The notes under the pieces are model-generated. The model searched no databases and was not told the origin of the DNA. It worked only from the letters and a program-made list of their open reading frames with translations. From contig CM071598.1 of assembly GCA_036435485.1 (NCBI GenBank), positions 146,114,148 through 146,178,147 of the forward strand: 64,000 bases of DNA, in the 5' to 3' direction. Shown one piece after another: positions 9,652 to 22,704 of this stretch. How positions within the stretch are numbered: position 1 is the stretch's first letter; each line of letters begins with the position of its first letter. Origin of the DNA: Saposhnikovia divaricata (taxonomy: Eukaryota; Streptophyta; Magnoliopsida; Apiales; Apiaceae). The position numbers and the translations under genes were made by a program.

Positions 9652-11894
9652 ATGGCAGAAATTCCTCCTCCAACAACAGGCTCTAGTGCTGAGATGGCTC
9701 ATCCTGCAACTGTGAGCCGATATGAGACAATCAGGGTTCCTATTCTCAAGCCAGCAGAATACTCAACCTGGAAGGTGAAAATGGCTATGTTTCTGGAGGC
9801 TACAGATCCAGAATATCTTGACAGAATTTATGAAGGCCCTCATAAGCCTACAAAATTATCTGTTGTTACTGCTGGACGGGAAGCTAAATCTATTCCAAAA
9901 GAGAAGAAAGATTTGATTCCTGAGGACATTTCATCCATTGCTAAGGATGCAAAGGTTAGACATCTGCTTCATAGTTCATTGGACAATGTTATGTCTAACA
10001 AAGTGATCAATTGTAAAATTGCAAAAGAGATCTGGGATGCCCTGGAGGTTAGATGTCAGGGAACTGCTGCAATCAAGAAGAATAGAAGAAACATACTCAC
10101 AGAGGAGTATGAACACTCTGAGGCTAAATCTGAAGAATCAATGACAGAAACCTTTGATAGATTCTGTAAGCTACTTCATGATCTATCACTGGTTAATAAA
10201 GAATATGATCTAGAAGATTCAAATCTCAAGTTTCTTCTTTCTCTACCTGAAAAGTGGGATGTTAAGACAACCACTATTAGAGACAAGTATGATCTGGCTG
10301 ATACTGATATTGATGAGATCTATGGGTTGCTCAAGACTCACTAGAAATAGAACAGAGAAGCAGAAGATCAGGCAGAAAGTCAAAGTCTGTTGCTCTAAGA
10401 GTTGAAGAAAGACCCTCAAAGAAGGAAGCATCAAGGAAGAAAGCAAAAGGAAACGCTTTGGTCATTCATTCTGAAAGTGAGTCATCAAACTCTGATGTTG
10501 ACTCAAACACAGATGGATCATCTGATACTGAAGATGATGAGGAAATGATGCAAATGGCTGCTTTGATGGTAAAGACCTTCAAGAAGATGGGATTCAAGAA
10601 CTTCAAGAAGGGAAAGATATTCTCCAAGAATGATTTAAAGTCTGACAGGAAGAATTTCACCAAATCTGAGAGAAAGGATACCAAATCTGGGAAGAGAGAC
10701 AAGTCTGAGATTCAATGCTACAAGTATAAGGAGATGGGCCACTATGCTCCTGAGTGCAAGAAGAGTAAAACTGAGAAGGCACTCTTCACTAAAGGTAGAG
10801 ATTGGGCAGACACCTCTGACTCAGATGAGGATGTGAACTATGCTCTTATGGCTACTACTGTTGATGAAGCTGAAGATTCTGAAAACAAGGTACCTCTAAC
10901 TACCTATGCTTATAATATTGATGATATATCTGAATTGAGAATCTATCTTAAGGCTTTGCATATCAGTTATAGGGATCAGACTTTAAAGAATGAGAGAATC
11001 AAAACTGAGAATTCTGAACTCAAAGAGAGAAATAAGGTTGTAGAAGAGAAACTTGCTATCATGCAGCAAGTTCAAAAGGAGAGAGATGATGCTGTCTATC
11101 TTGAACAAGAGTTGTTAAGTAAGTATAAACAACTAGAATCTGAATTGGAGAAGGCAAATCACATTATTAAAACTTGGACTCACTCAGGAAAAGACACTCT
11201 AGAAGTTTTTCAATCTGACACTGTAGGTCTAGGTTATTCTGAGGAAGATGAACTTAGGTTTCAAAATACAGTCAAGATTAGACCACCTCTTCCACCTAAG
11301 AAATTTGGAACATTTATTAATGGAATAAGTGAACGTAGGTTTGAATGTGGAAAAGAAGCTGTTAAGAAAGAACCAGTAAAAACTAGTGTTAAACAGGTTA
11401 ATATTGGTTTAATGACAGATAAACAACTTAAGCATAAGCTTAAGGAGTTAAAATCTGTTAAAAAACAGAAAGTTTCTAGAAAGAACAGAAATGGTAAAGT
11501 AGGCATCACTCAAGGTAATTATCCAATGCTTGATACTTTAGCTCCAAGAAAGACATGTCATAACTGTGGTAACACTAACCATCATGCTAGTTTTTGCAGG
11601 AAGAACAAAAACATTAATTCTTTACCTTCCAAGTCTGAAGTAAAGAAAGATAATGTTAGAACTAGACCACAGACCTTATGCAAACACTATGGAAGCACTT
11701 GGCATTCTATTTATACTTGCCGAAATTATTATACTATTTATCATAATAACTATGAACTGAAACCTAATCTGAAATGGGTTAGGATTAATTCTGCAAGTGT
11801 AAATTCTGACAAAGTTAGCTTAAACTCTGATAGTGTAAATTCCGTTGCTAAAGCTAACAAAATTAAGAAAGCCAAAGGATCCAAGCAAGTCTAG
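9652..11894 (+). pseudogene. Copia-2 gag, frameshifted
   Basis: The ATG at 9652 follows the PBS leader. The first 230 codons show the Ty1/copia gag fold region (YSTWKVKMAMFLEA near residue 40, IWDALE near 125, LSLPEKWD near 200). A 2-bp insertion near 10340 gives a stop at 10342-10344, and the frame resumes in register 0 to TAG 11892-11894. The second part has a Ser/Asp-rich stretch, a zinc knuckle with its second Cys replaced by Tyr (CYKYKEMGHYAPEC), a predicted coiled coil at about 10930-11170, an intact CCHC knuckle near 11554 (CHNCGNTNHHASFC), and a third knuckle-like motif also lacking its second Cys. A coiled coil and large gag are typical of SIRE-type elements. It would form virus-like particles if intact; this copy cannot. 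Confidence 0.9.
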
Positions 11895-11928
11895 ATCCTT
11901 AAATCTAATCTTCAGTAATTGTTTGTGA

Positions 11929-13367
11929 TTGCAGGGCATCAGGGAAAGTATCCTAGTCGTGGACAGTGGATGTTCAGGACACATGACTGGAAATAAAGCC
12001 CTGCTATCAGAGTATGTGGAGAAGGCTGGCCCAAGAGTTTCCTATGGAGATGGCAACATAGGACATACTCTGGGATATGGCAATATCAATCTTGGAAGTG
12101 TCATCATCACAAATGTAGCTCTGGTTCCAGGACTCAAGCATGATCTGCTATCTGTGAGTCAAATCTGTGACAGAGGTTTTCATGTAGATTTTCAACCTGA
12201 ATACTGTGAGGTTATCAGCAAAACCATAGGGAAAGTTGTTTTAGTTGGACAAAGGCGCAACAATATCTATGAAGCAAGCTTGTTGACAAACTCTGATGGA
12301 AAAACTATGTGCCTGTCAACAAGAATGTCCAATGAAGAGAGTTGGAAGTGGCATAAGAAACTCTCTCATTTGAATCTGAACAACATCAATGAGCTGATAA
12401 GAAAGGATCTTGTTAGAGGACTTCCAAAGTCTTTGTTAAATATTGATGGTCTGTGTGATTCATGTCAAAAGGCCAAACAAGGAAGACTTCTTTTAAGAGC
12501 AAGTCTGAATCTTCAATTGTTGATCCATATCATCTTCTACATGTTGATCTCTTTGGACCAGTGAATGTCTTGTCAATTGGAAGGAAGAAATATGCTCTAG
12601 TCATTGTTGATGAATATACCAGATACACTTGGGTGTATTTTCTAGCAAAGAAGGATGAAACTGCATTAACTCTGATGGAGCATGTAAAGCTGCTGGACAA
12701 AGGATTAAAACACAAAGTCAAAATAATCAGAAGTGATAATGGAACTGAATTCAGAAATGCAACAATGGAAGAATTCTGCAAGAACAGAGGATTGAAGGAA
12801 GAGTTTTCTGCACCTGGTGCACCACAGAAAAATGGTGTAGTTGAGAGGAAGAACAGAACCTTGATAGAAGCTGCCAGAACTATACTTGATGAAGCAAAAT
12901 TGCAAACCTATTTCTGGGCAGAAGCAGTTCAAACTTCCTGTTTTACTCAAAATGCCACACTGATCAACAAGCATGGAAAAACACCATATGAGATGGTGAG
13001 GGAAAAGAAGCCAAACCTGAAATATTTTCATATTTTTGGGTGCAAATGCTTTGTGTTGAAAACTCATCCTGAACAGTTGACCAAATTTGAGTTGAAAGCA
13101 GATGAAGGAATTTTTGTTGGCTATCCAGTGTCAACCAAGGCATTCAGATTTTATAATCTGAGAACAAAGGTGATTATGGAATCTATTCATGTGTCATTTG
13201 ATGACAAGAAAATCACTGGACTTGAAGATGTTGATGAACATGATCAGTTGCATTTCAAAAATGAAGATCTAATCTCTGATAAAATAAACTCTAATGAAAC
13301 CAGTCCAACAAACTCTGTTGATGCAAATTCTGAACCTCTACTGGTACACACAGAAGAAATAGTATAG
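11929..13367 (+). pseudogene. Copia-2 pol, protease and integrase part
   Basis: The protease active site D-S-G is at 11962-11970, followed by the GAG-pre-integrase zinc motif (WHKKLSHLN ... CDSCQKAK). A frameshift near 12470-12560 moves the frame from register 1 to register 0. The integrase core keeps all three catalytic acids: D at 12546, D at 12735 and E at 12843, with 35 residues between the last two (D,D-35-E). A TAG at 13365-13367 interrupts the linker before the reverse transcriptase, and the same frame continues after it. PR would process Gag-Pol and IN would join cDNA to the genome. At least one shift and one stop make this copy non-functional. Confidence 0.9.
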
Positions 13368-15272
13368 CCAGAACAAAGAGGAGAACCAGTTGAGGGGGAG
13401 CATGATCATAGTGATGACTCAAATTCTGATAGTGAGACAACTGAAAAATCTGGATCAAACTCAAACTCTGATGACTCAAACTCTGAAAGTCCAAAGTCTG
13501 ACAGTTCAAACTCTGAGCGATCAAATTCAGGGGGAGCCTCAGAGAGTGAAGAAAGGCAACAATATGATCAAGAGAACATTGATCAAGGGGGAGGATCAAC
13601 TGTTGACAGAAGTCATTTACCTTCAGCTAGGAAATGGACAAAATCTCATACACCTGATCTAATAATTGGAGATCCAGATGCAAAAGTCAGGACAAGAAGT
13701 GGTACAACAAATGAATGTCTGTTTCATGCATTTCTGTCCAAATCTGAACCAAAGAAAGTGGAAGAAGCTCTTCAAGATGCTGGCTGGATAACAGCAATGC
13801 AGGAGGAGTTAAATGAATTTGAGAGGAATGAAGTATGGACCCTTGTACCTAGACCAAAGAATAGATCTGTTGTTGGTACTAGATGGGTTTTCAGAAACAA
13901 AACTGACAGTGATGGGGTTGTTACAAGAAACAAGGCCAGACTTGTGGCCAAAGGCTATTGACAGCAAGAAGGCATAGACTATGATGAAACTTTTGCTCTA
14001 GTTGCAAGGTTGGAAGCAATAATAATCTTTCTAGCATATACATCTCACAAGAAATTCAAGGTTTTTCAGATGGATGTGAAAAGTGCTTTTCTGAATGGAA
14101 AACTTGAAGAAGAAATGTTTGTTGAACAACCACCAGGATTTGTAGATCCCAAGTATCCAGATTATGTCAACAGGCTTGACAAGGCACTGTATGGACTTAA
14201 GCAGGCACTAAGAGCATGGTATGAAACTCTAGCTCAATTTCTTTTAGAAAGTGGGTTCAACAGAGGTACAATTGATAAAAACTTGTTCTACTTCAATCTT
14301 GGTAGTGATCTGTTATTAGTTCAAATATATGTAGATGACATAATCTTTGGATCTACTAATGATAAACTCTGTATGAAGTTTGCCAAGCTCATGCTGTCCA
14401 GGTATCAAATGAGCATGATGGGAGAGCTTAGTTATTTTCTAGGGCTACAGGTGTAGCAAACAGATGATGGAATCTTTATCAATCAAGCAAAATATACCAG
14501 AAATCTTCTCAAGAAATTTGGCATGCTTGACTGCTCATCTGCAATAAATCCCATGGCAACAGCAACAAAGTTGGACAAAGACACAGGTTCACCAGTGGAT
14601 ATGACAAGCTATAGAGGGATGATTGGGTCTCTTCTTTATCTAACAGCAAGCAGGCCTGACATCATGTATGCAACATGTCTTTGTGCAAGATTTCAGGCAG
14701 ATCCAAGAGAACCACATCTAACAGCTGTAAAGAGAATTTTCAAATATCTCAAGGGCACCATAACTTTAGGTTTGTGGTATCCAAGAGAATCAGACTTCAA
14801 GCTACTTGGTTACTCTGTTGCAGACTTTGCAGGCTGTAAGATAGACAGAAAAAGTACCAGTGGAAGTTGTCAATTTCTTGGTGATAGACTTGTTTCTTGG
14901 TACAGCAAGAAACAGAAATCAATCTCTACATCTACAGCTGAAGCAGAGTATATTGCTGCTGGTAGCTATTGTGCACAGATTCTGTGGATGAAGAATCAAT
15001 TACTGGATTATGGATTAAGGTACAGTAAAATACATATTTACTGTGATAATCAAAGTGCTATTGCTATGACAGGTAATCCAGTACAGCATTCAATGACCAA
15101 GCACATCAACATAAGGTACCATTTTATCAGAGAACATGTAGAGGAAGGGAATATTGAGCTTCATTTTGTGTCTACAGAACAATAGCTTGCAGATATCTTC
15201 ACCAAGCCATTGAGTGAAGCTGTATTTACAAGGCTGGTAAATGAACTAGGGATGGTCTCTGGCTTTGACTAG
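13368..15272 (+). pseudogene. Copia-2 pol, reverse transcriptase and RNase H part, three internal stops
   Basis: One continuous register runs to the natural stop TAG 15270-15272, broken by TGA 13959, TAG 14454 and TAG 15183. It starts with a Ser/Asn-rich linker (repeated NSD/NSE), then shows WTLVPRP, RLVAKGY, QMDVKSAFLNG, YGLKQA and the catalytic YVDD box at 14328-14339. RNase H follows with DRKSTSG, STAEAEYIAAG, CDNQSAI and IFTKPL. The stops fit C-to-T change in CGA or CAG codons, judging from copia relatives. It is a different subfamily copy from copia-1, whose RNase H is similar but not identical. Confidence 0.9.
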
Positions 15273-16679
15273 AGATAATGGTTAGACTCAAAATTCTACT
15301 TATGTACTGTGTTGCTCATATTTCTGTGGTATGTTAAACTCTGCTATGCTAACTCTTCTATGCTAACTCTGTTATGCTAACTCTGCTCAATGACTGTTAA
15401 ACTCTGTTAGCATGCTCTGTAAGTCATACACTGTTGACATGTTGGATAAACTCTAAGAAACTCTGATAATGTTCTTGTCTGAATGTTAATACCAATGAAG
15501 AAATATGTATGAAGCATAATTCTCAGTAATTAATCATGAATCCTTCTAAGTTATTTGTGATCTAATCTTAGATTGTGCAGAAAACTAACACAGCATGATA
15601 CTGTTTCATATTTATAGCATCTCTTAGTTTATTTATCCTAAACTTTGAGTCTGTAAATACAGTATGCATTGCCCCTCATGAATAATTTCCGATGTTGATG
15701 AGCTCTAAACTCTGTTAGTTATACACTGTTAAATTAGATTCTGTTATTAGAATACCTCCAAAACTTATATATATATAGACTGTTAGAACTCCTTTGAGAT
15801 CATGTTTGTAACTAGGACGACCCAGGAACTTACTGGTATATAGTAAGGGCTAAAATTCTCTAATTTTTGGTGACTAGTCGAAGACTAGGAAGATCCAAGA
15901 ACTTATCAAACTGATAAGGGCTAAAATTATAGGATTTTTGGTGAGTAGTTTCAACCTCTGATTACTGGAGAAATTTAAAAAAAGGGTTATAAATTAATTA
16001 AATATTACTGTATATGAATCGTGTACTACAGAGTTTAACATTCATCATACATTCAGTGTTTACTATGAGAGTTTGTGCATCCAGTGTTTACTGATTTACT
16101 TTATGGATTTTATGAAATACTAGATGCTCTAAATACTGATTTAGTAAACTCTGCCATACACACACTCATATTCACAACTGTGCAGTGTTTGAAAGGATTA
16201 CAGTAATAAAGTTGGAGAATTGATAAACACTGTTGGATTCTGTTGAGTACTCTAAGGTAATATTTTATTTCAGACAAAGCATATACTTGGAGTACAAAAA
16301 GAGTTTTTGAAATTTGCATGTGATACGTGCCAACTGTTTAATGGTGTCAGACAGTTAAAGCGTATTGATAATAGAAGAGAGAATAGCAGTAATAATAGGC
16401 ATTATTACTGCGCGTGTAAACGACTGTTCCACTATTTACGTGACACATGTCCCACTCACACACTTAACGAGAAATTGGTTGCGTGTTTAATGTCTAAAAC
16501 GATTGGGTTTTTAATTTTCAATTACAGATCTAATCACACTCGGTTCATTATTCACCTTTTTCACTTTTACACCTACGAACACAAAACTTTACACAGAATT
16601 TCTCTGTTATTTTCACTTAAGAATTTTCACAAACACTTTTCTACACATTCTCTTTTCTCACAATTTCTAAACTGTTCTA
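15273..16679 (+). other. Copia-2 spacer between pol and third ORF
   Basis: A 1.4-kb AT-rich stretch without a convincing ORF. It contains three 14-bp units of ATGCTAACTCTGTT type (15346-15387), several copies of AAACTCTG, and a tandem pair of about 70-bp units (15811-15950) each with a 6-bp-stem hairpin. SIRE-type elements commonly have a non-coding gap here. Confidence 0.7.
15811..15950 (+). repeat. Two tandem units each with a hairpin
   Basis: Unit 1 (15811-15883) and unit 2 (15884-about 15950) both start actagga, contain (c)cca(g)aactta, end the stem with AGGGCTAAAATT and close with tttttggtga. Unit 1 pairs CTTACT with AGTAAG (15829-15847). Unit 2 pairs CTTATC with GATAAG (15902-15918). 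The stems differ at paired positions, yet both pair perfectly. Confidence 0.75.
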
Positions 16680-18150
16680 ATGGCATCCAAGACTTTTGTT
16701 GCTCAGGGATTATCTTTTGTTCCTAACAACTATGCAGCACCACTAAACATTGATAAAGCTCCAGAACCGTTTCATTTGATTCAGAACTTCCTTAGGGATT
16801 CAGAAATAGGTCAAGCTCTTGTTCAACCAACAAAACTCTCTGCCACACAAATCTCTACTTTCTGGTGAAACTCTGTTTATGATGATGGTGGAGAGAATGG
16901 GACTCCATCCATTGTGTTTACTCATGAAGACCAAGAGTTTGTAATCACTCCGGCAACTGTTCGAGATATTATGGACTTTGACACTCACACCTCATACGCT
17001 GTTGCTGGTGAGAATGAACTGAAGGAAATGTTACAGCAACTGCGGTTTTCTGGCCCTTTGGACAAGCTCGGTAATGTTAAAAGGCCAGGGCTCAGGAAAG
17101 AGTGGAGTTTTTTTTCTTTGACTGCATCACTAGAGCGTTCGGGAAGAAAGTCACCAACTGGGATGCAATTCCCACTGATAGTCTTCAAATCGGGTATTCT
17201 CTTCTCAATGGCAGTAACTTTGATTTTGGTAGACTAGTTCTTATGAATCTAGGTGAAAAACTAGCAGAGTCTAATACAACTGTCTATTTCTCACGTTTTT
17301 GTCAAAGTTTATTCTCTGCTTGTTTGCCTAATATGGACATTTCTGATGAGGATGTCATTCAACCTTTCCAAGTCCATAAGAGAATGTTCTCTGACTTGAC
17401 AAACAAAGATGCCAACAAGGATCAAGTTCCAGAGTTTATTTTTCCACTTGCCCTCAGAAACTTTCTCAATCAACCACAGGAACCACAAGCACAAGCACCT
17501 GAACCTGTACTTGAACCTCCACAGCCAAATCCTCAACCTACAAACACTGAACCTACTTCTAAACCCACATCTACATCCACAGCATCCACTGTTGCTACTA
17601 CTTCACAACCTCAATCTCTATCTCAACCACAACCTCAACCTCAACCACAATCCAAATCCATTGCTAAGCCAAGGAAACACAGGGCTATAAGACCACCAAG
17701 AAAGCACAGAGACAACAGGATTGCTGAAGCTCCTAGGCCAAAGAGAGTTAGAAAGGAAAGAACAAACAGACCTCCATCTCTATCTACTCTAGATGTTTCT
17801 ATTTCAGAAGAAGAAAGAACAGAAGTGCTTCAAGTTAAAAGGAGGAGACTGATTATTGAGGAGTCTGATGAAGAAGTGAATCTTGAAGCTCCAGAGGATA
17901 TCTCTAAGGAGACTCCTGCTGTTGAGACAGCTATTAACTCAGAACCTATTATAGCAGAACATGAACTCAGAGTTGATGAACCAGTACTTGCTGAGGTTCC
18001 AGTTGAAAATGATGATAGAACTGAGTTACCTGCAATGGAAGAGTTTGATGAAAATTTCATGTCATTCTCTGTTGAAGTTGAAGATCCTATTCCAACACCC
18101 ATGGCTGTAAACTCTGCTGAAACTGGTGTTGCAGATCAACCTACTGTGGT
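16680..18150 (+). pseudogene. Copia-2 third ORF, 5' segment
   Basis: The ATG at 16680 opens a frame of about 490 codons up to the element B junction. It is interrupted by TGA 16866-16868 and by a frameshift in an eight-T run (17108-17115). The N-terminal part (FVITPATVRDIMDF) resembles third-ORF products of SIRE-type elements as I know them. From about 17460 it becomes Pro/Gln-rich (PQPQPQPQ), then basic (about 17660-17780), then acidic. I see no signal peptide, fusion peptide or membrane segment, so an envelope role is not supported by the sequence. The frame continues at 43876 after removal of B. Confidence 0.75.
18146..18150. other. Target-site duplication of element B, left copy
   Basis: gtggt here and at 43871-43875 flank TGTAACAC...TTCTTACA. 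This shows that the whole three-LTR array occupies a single insertion site. Confidence 0.9.
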
Positions 18151-19617
18151 TGTAACACCCCCAGATCCGGGGTCCGGGATCCGGTGGTTACGGTTTCCAA
18201 TTCTGTCCACAACAATTGAACTTTCCTTAACATAAAATAAATTACATCTCTATGACCCAACACAACAATATAAAACACACCCGTTATAGTCCCAGAGATG
18301 AAACCAGAGTAACAATCAAATTTTTATTAATCACATTATGAGTTCTTACAATCCAAAAGAATTTCAATATAAATACATACTCTTTGCCATCCATTTACAT
18401 AAGTCATACTAGACCATATACTTGGAACTGAAAGACTAAATCTATCATACCAATAGCTTCTTCTTTAGCTCTGGTAGTCTCATCGTCCTCGCCTGCGTCG
18501 AGCGCGCCTTGTGCGAGTCATCTGGTCTAGCTGTTGTTGTGATATAATAATAAAGCAAGGGTGAGCAATAGCCCACCAACAATAATATATAACTGAACGA
18601 TAATATATAACAGTTCAAAAGTATCTTTCAAACCATATGCCATGCATTTACGAAAATGATGCCAGTATAATATGAACGATGAAGTTACAAGGTAACTTAA
18701 AATATTTGTTTGTAGAAATATCTACTACATCAAAAGTAAGCGAGATATTCTTATTGCCATTAAAAAGAGGAACTTGCATGAAAAGATTGCAATTCCAGTT
18801 ATGAACATTTTTCCAGCTCTGCCAACAGTAATCATGTTGCAGGAAATAAATAAGTTTGGATGATGAACCAATGATGGAGTATTCACCGCGCCCGCTGTTC
18901 CAATCTTGATGATCAGTCGAGATCGTACAACTCAAATTAGATTTACTACCGGTAGAAGGAAGAACTGACGGCTTTACTTGTCTACCGCCTTACTAGCTCT
19001 CCCCGGCCAACGGTTGGGTCAAAGGGGATGGACCGGCGCTACTCGGCCTCTTACACGACTCCTAGTTCAAATATAATTCATGATTCTGAATGTAACGTTC
19101 GTCCCCCTTTCCCCAAGTATAATACTTGTTGATAAGACTCCACAAAGTAGTCGTATCTAGTTGGAAAGGAAAATTTCACCAATAACTTCCAAGCTACTGC
19201 ATGGTAACGAATATCAACTTGTTCCAACAATCTTACCCCTCGAAAGATGAGAAGGTACACAACGACTTAATAAGTCAATAGCACCCGAGTTGCGAGTGAA
19301 GAGAATACTTTATTGACCGGGAAGTCGACCAGATAAATAACATTTTCCAAGTAAGGTTCCCTTATTATTAGGGAGATAGACTCAAAGAAGAATGATGTCT
19401 GAGAACCTTTCTTGATATAAGATTAATAATAATATGACTCCGAAATATTTTCCGTAATAATCGAAGAAGATAAACCTTATCGAGGTTATTCTAAGTATGG
19501 AATAAATATTCAGAGAATATTTATTGAATTAAAATATATTACAGAATATTTAGGAATATGAAAGAATATCTTTAATCAGAGTATTTCTCAAATAATCCTT
19601 GAAGAAATATCGAGAGA

Positions 19618-20235
19618 ATATTTATCGCATAATTAAATATTCAAATGAATATTCAAAATAATATTCATTAATTAATAAGACCTGAAAGGAATATTTTAAA
19701 TATTTAAAATAATATTCGATGATTAAATAGAACCCTGGATGAATATTCAAAATAATATTCATAATTAATTAGGAATTTAAATTAATGTTGAAAAAGTAAT
19801 ATTCATTTAATGAATAATATTCTAAATGAATATCAAGTAATATTCATTTAGTAATCCAAGCTTTAAAGGAATATTCGAGATAAGACTCGATAAATAAATC
19901 AAGCTTCAGATGAACATTAAAATAATATTCATCAGGTAATTACTATCTTAAATGAATATTCAAAAGTAATATTCATTTAATGAATAATATTCTAAATGAA
20001 TACCCAAATAATATTCACTTAGTAGTCCAACCTTTAGGAGAATATTCGAAATAATAATAGATAATCAATTCGACTCTGAATGAATATTGAAAAATATTAT
20101 TCGTCGAATGGTTACGTTCAAATAATTATTTGAAGTAAGGATCGTTAAATAAATAATCTCGAACGAATATTCAAATAATATTCGTCGCCCGAATAAGGGA
20201 AAATATTTACTTAAATATTTTCCTTCGAGGTACCC
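19618..20235. repeat. AT-rich array of inverted-repeat units in LTR1
   Basis: Diverged units of roughly 60 bp, each built around ATGAATATT facing AATATTCAT with a short spacer. They recur about ten times and are repeated in LTR2 (about 30083-30700) and LTR3 (about 40511-41128). Confidence 0.7.
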
Positions 20236-22571
20236 TTGATATATCAAGAAATATTGACTCCCGGTCTATATTTGATGAATAAGATATATACACACTTCTC
20301 TGAGGGTCTTACAATAACCGGCTTATAATTGATACGTTAGCTGTCTAATTTATAAGCCAATAAACAATCAGGGAACAAGCATAATGATATAACTTGAAAG
20401 TAGGCATGCATGCTATGGCATATGTACAACAGAAAACATGTATATATATATATATATGTTCAATCACAACAACAGCCTAAAAGAAGGGAATTGAAACTTG
20501 CCTGGTAGTCGAGTACGGTAAGGGGTAGTGGTAGCGGGTCCCGGGTCAGCTTGGTGATCTATAAATAGCCAAGGCATTCGGGATTAATCACTTAACATCT
20601 TAAAAGTTAAGTTATACTTAAATCGAAACACGTTCTCGAGTTATCTCGTTATACCCCTTTTAGTGGATTCCTTTTATCATCGATCCGACCCGACATTTGT
20701 TCGTTAATACGACATGTCATTGTACTTACACTTGGGACATACTTAAGTCATACAAGTTCTAAAGTCGATCGTTACAAATCAATATTATGCTTTTATCGCC
20801 CGTTTTCTAAGTGTTTTACCGAAGTTATAATCAAGCGGGTTTTTAGGGGTTCGTTTGCGATTAACTTTGATTCGAACATTTTTATAAAATCGGAAAACGA
20901 TCCGTTTCACATGAGGTTTTCTCTCACACCTTCCTTTTTACCTCTAGTATTTAATTACCAAGATTCGCCACTGACTTACGTATTTTACGAGGGTTCAATT
21001 TTAATAACGAACTCGTACTTACGGTTTCGAACGTCTTTTAGTGAATCGGCCATAATTCCTAAACCGTAAGTCCATTTCACATGATCTTTATATCAAAACG
21101 AAGCTTATAACATGATCTATCTTGCCATGGCAGAACATGATACTGGACAGTGACTTATGGCTACTTTCAAACACGATTTCTTAAGGATAACAAAAATCGG
21201 GCATTACGACGGCTATAAATCGGACGTTCCATAAATCGTAATCAACAACCCAAGCCACACCGGGCATCTAAACAACTTATACACATAATAAGCATCTCAA
21301 CAAGTCCAGAAGCTACTGATCTTAGCATCAAAATCATCATGTTAATCAAATCACTAAATCACTAACTAAGCATGCTTATAACATGAACATAATCATAACT
21401 AAGCTAGATCCATCAAGAACATGCTTAAAACTCAAAGTAGATCTAGGGTTTTCAATTCTTATACCTTCCTTGGAGTATGTACTAGCCTCACAAATCTTGG
21501 TATGGTCCTTGGATAGCCTTAAGTTAGCTAGGATCAACCATGAAAACAAGAAAAACAAAGATTAGTTCTTGAAAACACTATTCATCATCATCTTTGATGA
21601 TTTATTTGAAAATGGAAAGAGATGAATTTGAAGCTGAAATTTCTAGGGGATCTAAGCTATGATATGAAGTACTCACCATAAATATTTCAAGATCAAATGA
21701 TGGTTGGAAGCCTTACTTCTAGCACCTTGGCAGAATTTTTCAAGGAAGAAAGGAAAATGGAGAGTTCTTTGTGTTTGCTTGGTTGTTTTGATAATAATTC
21801 ATAAAGTGATGAGCCTTGGATGATATCTCATCTCTTTTTACTTTATTAAAGTGCTTTTGGAATGAATGGTGAGATTTGAAAGCATGTGTAGCACTTGGAT
21901 TGATTTATGGCTAACTAGAGTTTGATTTGGCTAACTACTAGTTCAATCCTTAACATGCTAGTTACTTAGCCCACTTGGTTGCTAGATATTTATCTAGTAG
22001 CTTATGCATGACTCTTGCTTCCACTGCTTGTTTCTTTTGTCCGGTTATTGCTCGTTTCGATTGATCGTTCGGGCGAATAACTAAGTAGTTTCACCTCTAG
22101 GGTTTACCGGGAAATTTCTCGATATTCATAATACCTTCCCCAATCCTTAATATAATCCTCGTGATGACCATGTAGGATATTTAATCTCGATAAAAACTTA
22201 ATCCGTAATCTAGGATTCGTTCGCTTTATTGATTAATCACATTATAACGTTTTAGCGGTTTCTAGAACGCTTGTTTCACTGCCTCAGTGGTTTCCTACCT
22301 TCATTCTTAAATCAAATATAATAACATCCCAAAATATCAAATCCTCAAAGTTAATATCTCAATTCTTGGATTATAATAATATTTAATCCACTGTCCGGTC
22401 AAATATTATACCGAAAAAGAATTTGGAATTTCTGAATTCTGATCGTCTCTGCATTCACTTATTTCCTCCGCGTATTGCTAATATGACTTCGAAACATCCA
22501 TATCACGTCCCGTACATAGGGTGGCGTGAAAAGTTTTCCAACTTACAAAATCACTATTCATCCACTAAATT

Positions 22572-22704
22572 ACTATGCACGTACAGGAAACACTATGCAC
22601 ATACGGGAAACACTATGCACGTACGGGAAATACTATGCACGTATGGGAAACACTATGCACGTACGGAAAATACTATGCACGTATGGGAAACACTATGCAC
22701 GTAC
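22572..22704. repeat. 20-bp minisatellite in LTR1
   Basis: Six and a half units of ACTATGCACGTACGGGAAAC with point variants. The three frames it opens give Tyr-Ala-Arg or Cys-Thr-Tyr repeats that are not proteins. Confidence 0.93.

Noticed and set aside
16307..16726. 139-codon frame before the third ORF
   Set aside because: It overlaps the third-ORF start in another register and has no gag, pol or third-ORF similarity; the frame at 16680 has the family-like sequence.
22572..22704. Possible CRISPR-like array
   Set aside because: Units are directly adjacent without spacers, in a plant LTR; this is a minisatellite.
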